Of a stretch of DNA of 15,055 nucleotides, positions 8,401-15,055 are shown one piece after another. Source of the DNA: an uncultured Clostridia bacterium. GTDB taxonomy: Bacteria > Bacillota > Clostridia > HGM11327. The stretch lies in NCBI GenBank assembly GCA_905210525.1, contig CAJLXE010000017.1:1-15055 (forward strand), read 5' to 3'. The position numbers and the translations under genes are program-made. The notes under the pieces are model-generated. The model was not told the DNA's origin and made no database searches. It saw nothing but the letters and a program-made list of their open reading frames with translations. Position 1 is the stretch's first letter. Each line of letters opens with the position of its first letter.

Positions 8401-9177
8401 CTTTGTTCTGCCGATTTCTTTTCGTGCGGCAATATACTCTTCGTATGCACTCTGAATAAGCTCGTCTTCAAATTTAACGCTGTCAATAGTGGTAAGGAAT
8501 GTCGTATGACGGCAATGATCCGACCAATACGTATCTATCATTCTGATTTCGGTTATGGTAGGATCGCGCTTTTCGTTTTTAAAATACGCCTGACAGAATT
8601 TTATATCATCAAAATCCATCGCAAGTCCGTATTTTGATATAAAATCATTAAGTCCTTTATCGTCAAGCTGTGTAAATCCGTCAAGCGTCTTTACTTCTGT
8701 GGGAATAACGTAATCCGTTTTCAGTGTTTCGGGCTTTTCGAGAGAAGCCTCTCTTGCTTCAACGGGATTTATTACGTATTTCTTTATTTTATTTATCTCT
8801 GCCTCCGTAAGACTGCCGTAAAGCATATAAACCTTTGCCGTACGAACAGTCGGACGTTCCTTCTGAGATATTATCTGAATACACTGTGCCGCCGAATCCG
8901 CTCTCTGATCAAACTGCCCCGGAAGATATTCAACCGCAAACACATTTGCGCCGTCATTTTCGGGAGAATCCGAAACCGTATCAAGCTGCGGTTCGGAAAA
9001 AACCGTCTTTTTGCAATAATCAAACAGCTCTTCGTCTATATTTTCAACATCATAACGGTTGAGAAGCCTCAGTGCCGTCAGGTTGTTTATTCCAAGCAGA
9101 GAACGTATATCGCCGAGCAATGCTTTTGCCTCGTTTGCGAGATTCTCTTTTTTTTCAACGTATATTCTGTAAACCAT
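5488..9177 (-). CDS. purL: Phosphoribosylformylglycinamidine synthase, single chain with glutaminase domain
   Basis: This 1229-residue enzyme converts FGAR, glutamine and ATP to FGAM. It is the large single-chain form found in Clostridia and streptococci, about 1230-1240 residues, in which the synthetase and PurQ-like glutaminase are fused; no separate purS or purQ is seen. The linker/FGAR region has TYWSDHCRHTTF (216-227), the first ATP-binding half has FKNETHNHPTEIEPFGGAAT (311-330), and the second half has GGKDSMSG. The C-terminal class I glutaminase starts near IPVFPGTNCEYDTA and carries the nucleophile Cys1070 in GICNG, with His1137 and Glu1139 in SHGEGRF. All key residues are present. 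GGAGG lies 7 bases before the ATG. It follows purD by 32 bases and precedes fhs by 15 bases. Confidence 0.98.
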   Translation of the reverse strand: MVYRIYVEKKENLANEAKALLGDIRSLLGINNLTALRLLNRYDVENIDEELFDYCKKTVFSEPQLDTVSDSPENDGANVFAVEYLPGQFDQRADSAAQCIQIISQKERPTVRTAKVYMLYGSLTEAEINKIKKYVINPVEAREASLEKPETLKTDYVIPTEVKTLDGFTQLDDKGLNDFISKYGLAMDFDDIKFCQAYFKNEKRDPTITEIRMIDTYWSDHCRHTTFLTTIDSVKFEDELIQSAYEEYIAARKEIGRTKPVNLMDIATIAVRLLRKHGKLEKLDESEEINACTVKITVDADGKDEPWLLLFKNETHNHPTEIEPFGGAATCIGGAIRDPLSGRSYVYAAMRVTGAANPLKPVSETMQGKLPQRKIVTTAAAGYSSYGNQIGLATGQVDEIYHEGYAAKRMEIGAVIAAAPAENVRRECPVDGDIVILLGGRTGRDGCGGATGSSKSHNLQSLETCGAEVQKGNAPEERKLQRLFRNKEASRLIKRCNDFGAGGVSVAIGELADGLEINLNAVPKKYDGLDGTELAISESQERMAVVVAPEDAEKFLSLANAENLEATLVAVVKNEPRLVMKWNGKNIVDISREFLNSNGAEKHISVAPSAPGNYARTITDSFGAEYKKLAGDLNVCSKRGLSERFDSTIGAGTVLMPFGGKYQLTPIQAMVNKVSVENKVTDTCSLMAWGYNPYIAEKSPYHGAYLAVIESVCKLIAAGAKFEDVYLTFQEYFEKPLKDPERWGKPFAALLGAFMAQKNLEIGAIGGKDSMSGSFEKLDVPPTLVSFAVTTEKTQSIISPEFKACGHNVVLVKPELDKNGLPETESLKKVFEYVHTLISEKKAVSAYTPTYGGIAEAVMKMSFGNGIGFEFNDALSLDDIFGYSYGSFILETVCDVESGLVIGRTVNENTISYKNEKLDLNELLSIYEDKLEPIFPCNIKPEGKDIPAFSYKATTYPKPIIKTAHPRVIIPVFPGTNCEYDTAKVMEQAGAKAQMIVINNLTASGITESVEYFAKQLKNSQIVFIPGGFSGGDEPDGSGKFITAFFRNAAIKDAVSDLLENRDGLMCGICNGFQALIKLGLVPYGRIIDTDASCPTLTFNTISRHQSRLVRTRIASNKSPWLAGTQVGDIYTVPISHGEGRFIADDKIIAELAANGQIATQYVDLDGNPTDDVHFNPNNSAFAIEGITSPDGRVFGKMGHSERIGSGLYKNVCGEYDMKMFESAVKYFR

Positions 9178-9209
9178 TTCGTTCCTCCGGAATTATTCAT
9201 TCATACTCA

Positions 9210-10484
9210 TCATGACTTTTTTACTGCCGCAAGAGCTTTTTTGCCTATGTCGTGACGGTAAAATCCGTTTTCAAACACAACTTTTTCCGTATGCTCATAA
9301 GCTTTTTTTATCGCCGTTTCAAGATCGTCCGCAACAGCCGTAACCCCAAGCACACGTCCTCCCGCACTCAGCAATTTGCCGTCCGCAAGTTTTGCTCCCG
9401 CAACATATATATCCGTATCGGGAGTGTTTTCCGGCAGCTTTATTTCAAAGCCGTTTTGGTACTTCACCGGATAACCCTTTGACGACACTATAACACAGCA
9501 CGCGGATTTATCGGCAAATTTTATATCCACATCCGCAAGTCTGCCCTCCGACGTTGCCTTCATTACGGTAAAAAGATCGCTTTCAAGCAAAGGAAGCACA
9601 ACCTGCGTTTCAGGATCACCGAACCGGCAGTTATATTCTATAACTTTAGGACCGTTTTTGGTAAGCATGAGCCCGAAATACAAGCATCCTCTGAACTCTC
9701 TTCCCTCTTTTTTCATTGCATTTATAGTGGGAATAAATATCGTGTCCATGCAGATTGCTGCAATATCGTCTGTATAATAAGGATTCGGAGCAACCGTTCC
9801 CATGCCGCCCGTATTAAGTCCTTCGTCATTGTCGTGTGCGCGCTTATGATCCATTGACGATACCATAGGCACAACAACATTTCCGTCCGTGAACGAAAGC
9901 ACCGAAACCTCAGGTCCTTCGAGAAATTCCTCTATTACTATGCTGTTTCCGCTTTCTCCGAACATTTTATCTTCCATTATACTGCGAACGGCATTTTTCG
10001 CTTCGTCAAGAGTCTGAGCTATTATAACGCCCTTGCCGAGCGCAAGCCCGTCCGCTTTTATTACAGTGGGCAGAGGCGCCGTTTCAAGGTATTCAAGTGC
10101 TTTTGCGGCGTCCGTGAAAACCTCATATTCCGCAGTGGGAATAGAATACTTTTTCATCAGTTCCTTTGAAAAGACCTTGCTTCCCTCTATTATTGCCGCT
10201 TTTGCCGTAGGTCCGAAACACGGTATTCCTATCTGATTCAGTGCGTCCACCGCGCCGAGTACAAGAGGATCGTCAGGCGCCACAACCGCAAAGTCTATTT
10301 TGTTTGTCTTTGCAAATTCCGTAATACCTTTTATATCCTTTGCTCCTATATCAACGCATACCGCGTCCGCACTTATACCTCCGTTGCCGGGCAATGCGTA
10401 TATTTCGGTTATATCTTTGTTTTCTTTAAGCTTTTTTATTATGGCGTGCTCGCGTCCGCCGCCGCCTACTACCATTATTTTCAT
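9210..10484 (-). CDS. purD: Phosphoribosylamine--glycine ligase (GAR synthetase)
   Basis: This 424-residue ATP-grasp enzyme joins phosphoribosylamine and glycine to form GAR. The N-terminal domain begins MKIMVVGGGGREHAI, the family signature; the ATP-grasp region shows VIKADGLALGKGV (141-153), EEFLEGPEVSV, a glycine-rich NTGGMGTVAPNP, and the catalytic EYNCRFGDPETQ (283-294). The usual GPExPL at residues near 70 reads APDDPL, a variation I believe is common in clostridial PurD. Its glycine substrate is the product of glyA, encoded just upstream. The start is unusual only in having GGAGG 16 bases from the ATG, with an in-frame TGA between, so no earlier start is available. Confidence 0.98.
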   Translation of the reverse strand: MKIMVVGGGGREHAIIKKLKENKDITEIYALPGNGGISADAVCVDIGAKDIKGITEFAKTNKIDFAVVAPDDPLVLGAVDALNQIGIPCFGPTAKAAIIEGSKVFSKELMKKYSIPTAEYEVFTDAAKALEYLETAPLPTVIKADGLALGKGVIIAQTLDEAKNAVRSIMEDKMFGESGNSIVIEEFLEGPEVSVLSFTDGNVVVPMVSSMDHKRAHDNDEGLNTGGMGTVAPNPYYTDDIAAICMDTIFIPTINAMKKEGREFRGCLYFGLMLTKNGPKVIEYNCRFGDPETQVVLPLLESDLFTVMKATSEGRLADVDIKFADKSACCVIVSSKGYPVKYQNGFEIKLPENTPDTDIYVAGAKLADGKLLSAGGRVLGVTAVADDLETAIKKAYEHTEKVVFENGFYRHDIGKKALAAVKKS

Positions 10485-10513
10485 ATTTTTATTTCAAACG
10501 CCTCCGGTTTTTA

Positions 10514-11752
10514 TTATTCGTATATTGGGAACTGCCTGCAAAGATCTATTACCTCTGCCGTTATTTTTTCCTTATTGCCGTCAAAATCCGAAGCGACAAG
10601 CTTCATCCATTTTGCAATCTTAAGCATTTCGGGTTCATTGAATCCGCGTGCCGTAACAGCCGGAGTTCCCACTCTTATACCGCTTGTTATGAACGGACTC
10701 TGAGGATCGTTCGGAATTGTATTTTTATTTACGGTAATATGCACCTCGTCAAGACGCTTTTCAAACTCTTTACCCGTGAGATCAAACGGGCGAAGGTCAA
10801 TAAGCATAAGGTGATTATCAGTTCCGCCGGAAACTATTCTGAAGCCTTCATCCTGAAGCGCCTTTGCCAAAGCCGCCGCGTTTTTAACTATACGGCGCTG
10901 ATATTCCTTAAATTCGTCCGTCATTGCCTCTCCGAGCGCAACAGCCTTAGCGGCTATTATATGCATAAGGGGTCCGCCCTGTATTCCCGGGAATACGGCT
11001 TTATCTATTCTCTGTGCAAATTCTTCTTTGCAAAGAATAAGTCCGCCTCTCGGTCCGCGGAGCGTTTTATGCGTTGTTGTTGTTACAACATCGGCATAAG
11101 GAACAGGACTCGGATGAAGACCTGCCGCCACAAGACCTGCTATATGAGCCATATCTACCATGTAGTATGCGCCGACTTCATCGCATATTTCTCGAATTTT
11201 TGCGAAATCTATCTCTCTTGCGTAAGCGCTTGCTCCGGCAATTATCATTTTAGGCTTACATTCAAGTGCAGTTTTGCGTATAGCTTCATAGTCAAGCTTT
11301 TCTGTATCTCCGGATACGCTGTAAGGCACTATATTGAAGTATTTTCCCGAAATATTTACAGGTGAACCGTGAGAAAGATGTCCGCCGTGGGCGAGATTGA
11401 GTCCCATTACAGTGTCGCCCGGATTTACAAGCGCAAAAAACACTGCCAGATTTGCACTCGCTCCGCTGTGGGGCTGAACATTGGCATGATCCGCGCCGAA
11501 AAGCTTTTTCGCTCTTTCGCGCGCTATATTTTCCACAACATCGACATATTGGCATCCTCCGTAATATCTTTTGCCCGGATACCCTTCCGCATATTTGTTT
11601 GTAAGCACAGTTCCCGCGGCAAGAAGCACCGCCTTTGAAACTATATTTTCAGAAGCAATAAGCTCTATATTGTTACGCTGACGGTTGAGTTCGGCATCGC
11701 ACGCCTCAAAAACTTCGCTGTCATACTGCTTGAGTTCGTCAAAAAAATTCAT
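10514..11752 (-). CDS. glyA: Serine hydroxymethyltransferase
   Basis: This 412-residue PLP enzyme converts serine and THF to glycine and 5,10-methylene-THF. Recognisable segments are IELIASEN (29-36), NKYAEGYPGKRYYGGC (52-67), NVQPHSGASAN (91-101), the MVDMAHIAGLVAAGLHPSP region, and the PLP lysine Lys229 in TTTTHKTLRGPRGG. Full length for the family. The ATG has AAAGGA 9 bases upstream. Within the purine operon it supplies glycine to PurD, 29 bases downstream, and one-carbon units that feed the formyl-THF pool. It is separated from the AICAR formyltransferase gene by 98 bases, the widest gap among the biosynthetic genes here. Confidence 0.98.
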   Translation of the reverse strand: MNFFDELKQYDSEVFEACDAELNRQRNNIELIASENIVSKAVLLAAGTVLTNKYAEGYPGKRYYGGCQYVDVVENIARERAKKLFGADHANVQPHSGASANLAVFFALVNPGDTVMGLNLAHGGHLSHGSPVNISGKYFNIVPYSVSGDTEKLDYEAIRKTALECKPKMIIAGASAYAREIDFAKIREICDEVGAYYMVDMAHIAGLVAAGLHPSPVPYADVVTTTTHKTLRGPRGGLILCKEEFAQRIDKAVFPGIQGGPLMHIIAAKAVALGEAMTDEFKEYQRRIVKNAAALAKALQDEGFRIVSGGTDNHLMLIDLRPFDLTGKEFEKRLDEVHITVNKNTIPNDPQSPFITSGIRVGTPAVTARGFNEPEMLKIAKWMKLVASDFDGNKEKITAEVIDLCRQFPIYE

Positions 11753-11850
11753 AAATAAGTCCTTTCATCCGTTTTATTTTATTGCCGCCCGTACAGTCTC
11801 GGGGGTTTCCGTTTTATGTTCTGTTATTGTGTTGCCTGAAAACGCCTGCA
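11753..11850 (-). other. Gap between AICAR formyltransferase gene and glyA
   Basis: These 98 bases contain the AAAGGA ribosome site of glyA. A weak CCCG/CGGG pair is present without a T-run. I see no terminator and no clear promoter, so the genes are probably co-transcribed. Confidence 0.3.
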
Positions 11851-13035
11851 TCAATGATGGAACAAGCGCATTCCCGTAAATGCCATAGCTATTCCGTACT
11901 TATTACATACATCTATAACTATATCATCACGAATTGAGCCGCCCGGTTCAGCTATATACGAAACGCCGCTTCTCTTTGCTCTTTCAATATTGTCTCCGAA
12001 CGGGAAGAATGCGTCTGAGCCGAGCGCAACACCCGATACAGTTGCCAAGTATGCGTCCATTTCTTCTCTCGTAAACGGCTCCGGTCTTTCCGTGAAATAA
12101 TTCTGCCATATTCCATCTGCGCATACGTCTTCTTCGTTCTTGTTGATATATCCGTCTATCACGTTATCTCTTTCGGGTCTTGAAAGCGTAGGTATAAACG
12201 GCAGATTCAGCACTTTATCGCACTGGCGCAAATGCCATGTATCCGCTTTTCCCCCTGCAAGGCGTGTGCAGTGTATTCTTGACTGCTGCCCCGCGCCGAC
12301 ACCTATTGCCTGTCCGTCAACCGCATAGCATACGGAATTTGACTGAGTATACTTGAGCGTTATAAGCGCAACAATAAGGTCTCTTTTTGCACTGTCCGGA
12401 ATATTTTTGTTTTCCGTAACGATATTTTCAAGCAGCGAACTGTCTATTTTGAAATTATTTCTTCCCTGTTCAAACGTCACTCCGAACACCTGTTTACGCT
12501 CAATAGGATCCGGAACGTAATCAGAATCGATTTTTACTATATTGTAATTGCCTTTTCTCTTTGTTTTGAGCAATTCAAGCGCTTCGTCGTCATACCCCGG
12601 AGCTATAACGCCGTCGGAAACTTCTCTGAGTATAAGCTTTGCCGTTGTAACATCGCACACATCGCTGAGGGCTATCCAGTCACCGTATGAGCACATACGG
12701 TCCGTGCCTCTCGCACGGGCATACGCACAGGCAAGAGGAGAATCATCCAGCCCTTCAACATCATCCACAAAGCAAGCCTTTTTGAGTGTATCCGAAAGCT
12801 TTGTGCCTATTGCTGCAGAAGTAGGGCTTACGTGCTTGAAAGACGTTGCGGCAGGCTGTCCCAAAGCTTCTTTAAGTTCCTTTACGAGCTGCCAGCTATT
12901 GAAAGCGTCAAGAAAATTAATATATCCCGGGCGTCCGGAAAGTATTTCTATCGGAAGCTCGCTTCCGTCATGCATAAATATTCTTGACGGCTTCTGATTA
13001 GGGTTACAGCCGTATTTCAATTCAAATTCTTTCAT
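11851..13035 (-). CDS. purH: AICAR formyltransferase, stand-alone (PurH C-terminal domain only)
   Basis: This 394-residue protein transfers a formyl group from 10-formyl-THF to AICAR, giving FAICAR. It corresponds to the C-terminal domain of bifunctional PurH/ATIC (about 510-590 residues); the N-terminal IMP cyclohydrolase domain is absent, and the protein begins directly at LKYGCNPNQKPS, equivalent to the domain start. The catalytic Lys67-His68 pair is in SFKHVSPTSAAIG. From memory, this motif, YARARGTDRMCSYGDWIALSD (113-133 region), KYTQSNSVCYA and GAGQQSRIHCTRLAG follow the animal ATIC wording rather than the E. coli PurH wording (KHANPCG, GAGQMSR). It ends MRLFHH, as ATIC does. Its start has AAAGGA 10 bases upstream. 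The cyclohydrolase needed for the next step is encoded 49 bases upstream. Confidence 0.95.
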   Translation of the reverse strand: MKEFELKYGCNPNQKPSRIFMHDGSELPIEILSGRPGYINFLDAFNSWQLVKELKEALGQPAATSFKHVSPTSAAIGTKLSDTLKKACFVDDVEGLDDSPLACAYARARGTDRMCSYGDWIALSDVCDVTTAKLILREVSDGVIAPGYDDEALELLKTKRKGNYNIVKIDSDYVPDPIERKQVFGVTFEQGRNNFKIDSSLLENIVTENKNIPDSAKRDLIVALITLKYTQSNSVCYAVDGQAIGVGAGQQSRIHCTRLAGGKADTWHLRQCDKVLNLPFIPTLSRPERDNVIDGYINKNEEDVCADGIWQNYFTERPEPFTREEMDAYLATVSGVALGSDAFFPFGDNIERAKRSGVSYIAEPGGSIRDDIVIDVCNKYGIAMAFTGMRLFHH

Positions 13036-13084
13036 AATATTATTCCTTTCCGTTGTGCGCCTCCGAATCCGGAAGCGGGGATTG

Positions 13085-13807
13085 TTATTTATTCTTGTTT
13101 ATAAGTCTGTTTTCCGTTTCGCCGGTTTCTATATCAATCATGCGCACATAAAGCGAAATCTTGTTTTTTTCATTGAGATTGTTCCATATAAGAGATGTAA
13201 ATTCGTCTATGCAGTCCGGTATTTCAACTCTCTCGGGTTCGCCCTGAAATGTCGGAATCGGGTTGCCGTCGCACACATACGTATGGAGGAAATGCCCCAG
13301 GCCGTTCAGCGCACTGTACGAAAACGTATATCTGTTGCAGGCAGAACCGTTTTCGTCGGCGCTTTTGAGTATGCTCATCTTATATGAAAAATCATCTTTA
13401 CCGAATGTGAGCATTGCGCTTATGCGCGGCGTCCAGTTAGGCTTATCGGGTTCAAATTCTCTTGTATCAAGAGCTTCCTCAAACGTCTTTCCTGCCGATA
13501 TGAAATCATATATCGTATCCGTCTGATCTCCGTTTGTTACTATAAGCTTATTTGAAATCACCTTTATAGGAGAATATATTATAAGCGACGGGTCTTCCAC
13601 CTTTGACGCGTCAAACGGATATATTATCACTTCACCGCCGTCCTTTTCCGCAAATATACGGTTGCGGCTGTTTTCGCTTCTGCCCATTATAAAATACGCA
13701 ACAGCAGCTTTTTTCCCGTTGCCTGTTTTTCCGACCACTATGCCTCTTCCGGCATATGTATTTTCGCTCAGAAGCCTGCCCAGATCATCAGTTTTGTATA
13801 CGTTCAT
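13085..13807 (-). CDS. purO: IMP cyclohydrolase, PurO-like family
   Basis: This 240-residue protein most likely closes the FAICAR ring to give IMP, the last step of the pathway. It resembles the IMP cyclohydrolase-like family defined by archaeal PurO, with GRSENSRNR (42-50), NGDQTDTI (92-99) and EPDKPNWTPRIS (119-130) as its clearest motifs. It is unrelated to the cyclohydrolase domain of PurH. Placement supports the call: its start overlaps the end of purN by 20 bases, and the formyltransferase-only gene follows 49 bases later, so the two halves of PurH activity are encoded side by side. The ATG has GGGGGA about 6 bases upstream, inside purN. The family identification is by recalled motifs, so activity is inferred. 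Confidence 0.87.
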   Translation of the reverse strand: MNVYKTDDLGRLLSENTYAGRGIVVGKTGNGKKAAVAYFIMGRSENSRNRIFAEKDGGEVIIYPFDASKVEDPSLIIYSPIKVISNKLIVTNGDQTDTIYDFISAGKTFEEALDTREFEPDKPNWTPRISAMLTFGKDDFSYKMSILKSADENGSACNRYTFSYSALNGLGHFLHTYVCDGNPIPTFQGEPERVEIPDCIDEFTSLIWNNLNEKNKISLYVRMIDIETGETENRLINKNK

Positions 13808-14420
13808 AATTATCCCCCATAATTGCTATTTTTTCGGCTATCTCCTCCGTTGCCTCCGGAAGAATTATCCATTCCGCCTCTTCCATCACCCGCTTCTGAA
13901 GCGTCTCAGGCGTATCGTCCTGCATAATATCAACAGCCTTCTGTTTTATTATCCTGCCCCCGTCCGGAATTTCGTTTACAAAGTGAACCGTAGCTCCCGT
14001 AACCTTGACTCCGTATGCAAGGGCCGCCTCATGCACTTTCAGTCCGTAAAATCCCTTTCCGCAAAAAGACGGAATAAGTGACGGATGCACATTTATTATT
14101 CTGTTTTTATAGCGCGACGTAAAATCCGCACTCAGTATGCTCATAAATCCCGCAAGAACTATAAGCTGTATGTTATATTCCTTAAGTGCCGCGAGAATTT
14201 TATTTTCAAAATCCTCTACTGAATGCGATTGCTTTCTCGATGCGACAACATACGGTATTCCGTTTTGCTGTGCCCTTTTAATTGCAAAAGCATCCGGCGA
14301 ACTCGATACAACGAGCTCTATGCTTCCGCTTTTTATTATGCCATTCTTTTGAGCATCGATAAGCGCCTGAAGATTTGTGCCTCCGCCCGACACAAAAACA
14401 GCTATTCTTGTTTTCAGCAT
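13788..14420 (-). CDS. purN: Phosphoribosylglycinamide formyltransferase (GAR transformylase)
   Basis: This 210-residue enzyme formylates GAR with 10-formyl-THF to give FGAR. It starts IAVFVSGGGTNLQALIDA, the phosphate-binding N-terminus of PurN. Catalytic residues are Asn110 and His112 in NVHPSLIPSF, and Asp153 in IPDGGRIIKQ. Length is normal for the bacterial monofunctional enzyme. The gene overlaps the purM stop by seven bases (ATGCTGA) and its own end overlaps the cyclohydrolase start by 20 bases, so translation of the three genes is probably coupled. GAGGG lies 10 bases before the ATG. The formate-dependent alternative PurT is not seen. Confidence 0.97.
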   Translation of the reverse strand: MLKTRIAVFVSGGGTNLQALIDAQKNGIIKSGSIELVVSSSPDAFAIKRAQQNGIPYVVASRKQSHSVEDFENKILAALKEYNIQLIVLAGFMSILSADFTSRYKNRIINVHPSLIPSFCGKGFYGLKVHEAALAYGVKVTGATVHFVNEIPDGGRIIKQKAVDIMQDDTPETLQKRVMEEAEWIILPEATEEIAEKIAIMGDNYERIQN

Positions 14421-15055
14421 ATTATTACGCCCTCGTCCGATTTAACTACCTCGCCTATTATATAAGCGTCCTCACCGTTTGCACGAAGTACGTCAATAGC
14501 CTTATCCGCTTCCGATTTGCTTACGGTTATGCTCATTCCAACGCCCATATTGAATGTATTGAACATATCTCTTTCCGGTATATTGCCCGTTTTCGCTATA
14601 AGATCGAATATCGGAAGTACTTTTACCGCGTTCTTTTCTATTTTTGCGCTGAAGCCCTGAGCAAAGCTCCTCGGTATATTTTCATAGAATCCGCCGCCCG
14701 TTATATGAGATACACCCTTTACCGTAACATTATCAAACAGCGCAAGCATTGGTTTTACGTATATTTTTGTGGGAGTAAGAAGCGTCTCTCCTATTGATTT
14801 GCCCCCGAGAGCCTCCAAAGGTGTTTTTATGTCCTTATTTTCCACGTCAAACACTTTTCTTACAAGAGAAAATCCGTTTGAATGAACTCCGCTTGACGGA
14901 AGCGCTATTATGACATCGCCTTCCGTCATTGTCTTGTTGTTGAGAATTTTCTTTTTATCGACAACGCCTACCGAGAATCCCGCAAGATCGTATTCGTCAA
15001 CGGGATAAAATCCCGGCATTTCCGCCGTTTCACCGCCTATAAGCGCAGCGCCCGA
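14414..15055 (-). CDS. purM: Phosphoribosylformylglycinamidine cyclo-ligase (AIR synthetase), C-terminal part
   Basis: This is the last 213 residues of PurM, which uses ATP to close FGAM to AIR. The frame stays open to the window edge; the first residues read SGAALIGGETAEMPGFYP, the strongly conserved PurM signature that lies inside the protein, so the Met at 15019 is internal and not a start. Further family motifs are DVIIALPSSGVHSNGFSLVRKV, GVSHITGGGFYENIPR and FNMGVGMSITV. About 120-130 N-terminal residues, out of roughly 340, lie outside the window. It is the most upstream gene visible in the purine operon; the operon promoter and any leader control lie beyond base 15055. Confidence 0.97.
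   Translation of the reverse strand, partial: SGAALIGGETAEMPGFYPVDEYDLAGFSVGVVDKKKILNNKTMTEGDVIIALPSSGVHSNGFSLVRKVFDVENKDIKTPLEALGGKSIGETLLTPTKIYVKPMLALFDNVTVKGVSHITGGGFYENIPRSFAQGFSAKIEKNAVKVLPIFDLIAKTGNIPERDMFNTFNMGVGMSITVSKSEADKAIDVLRANGEDAYIIGEVVKSDEGVIIC

Noticed and set aside
9178..9209. Internal promoter or purine-responsive leader before purL
   Set aside because: The 32-base gap has room only for the ribosome site; no aptamer or terminator is seen.
10739..11365. Long plus-strand open frame antisense to glyA
   Set aside because: No ribosome site or motif supports it, while the minus strand encodes an intact GlyA.

Overview
The window reads as chromosomal DNA from an anaerobic, low-to-moderate GC Firmicute of the class Clostridia. 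The reasons are AGGAGG-type ribosome sites, a clostridial-type single-chain PurL, a formate--tetrahydrofolate ligase, a GerMN lipoprotein and an OmpR/kinase/HtrA cluster. No species can be named from sequence alone. Genes are dense and I see no mobile elements, RNA genes or CRISPR.

Left part, plus strand (1-2718): the 3' end of an OmpR/PhoB-family response regulator, a strong intrinsic terminator, a short two-TM histidine kinase without a recognisable sensor domain, and a membrane-anchored HtrA/DegP-type serine protease with one PDZ domain. The arrangement suggests an envelope or secretion stress module, but that role is inferred from context. The protease gene ends in a hairpin that can terminate transcription on both strands, placed between the two converging gene groups.

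Right part, minus strand (15055 down to 2747): a purine biosynthesis operon entering the window partway through purM. In order of transcription it runs purM (3' part), purN, a PurO-type IMP cyclohydrolase, a stand-alone AICAR formyltransferase, glyA, purD, purL and fhs, followed after a 98-base gap by a GerM-like lipoprotein gene. The enzymes cover GAR synthesis (PurD), GAR formylation (PurN), FGAM synthesis (PurL), AIR synthesis (PurM) and the last two steps to IMP. GlyA and Fhs supply one-carbon units as 5,10-methylene-THF and 10-formyl-THF, the latter used by PurN and the AICAR formyltransferase. PurF, PurE, PurC and PurB are not in the window and may lie upstream.

The most notable point is how the last two purine steps are encoded. 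The usual bacterial bifunctional PurH is absent from this operon. Instead there is a formyltransferase-only protein whose motifs look like the animal ATIC C-terminal domain rather than the E. coli PurH type, next to an IMP cyclohydrolase of the family first known from archaea. I did not find a convincing wholly undescribed system; most of the window is well-understood metabolism.
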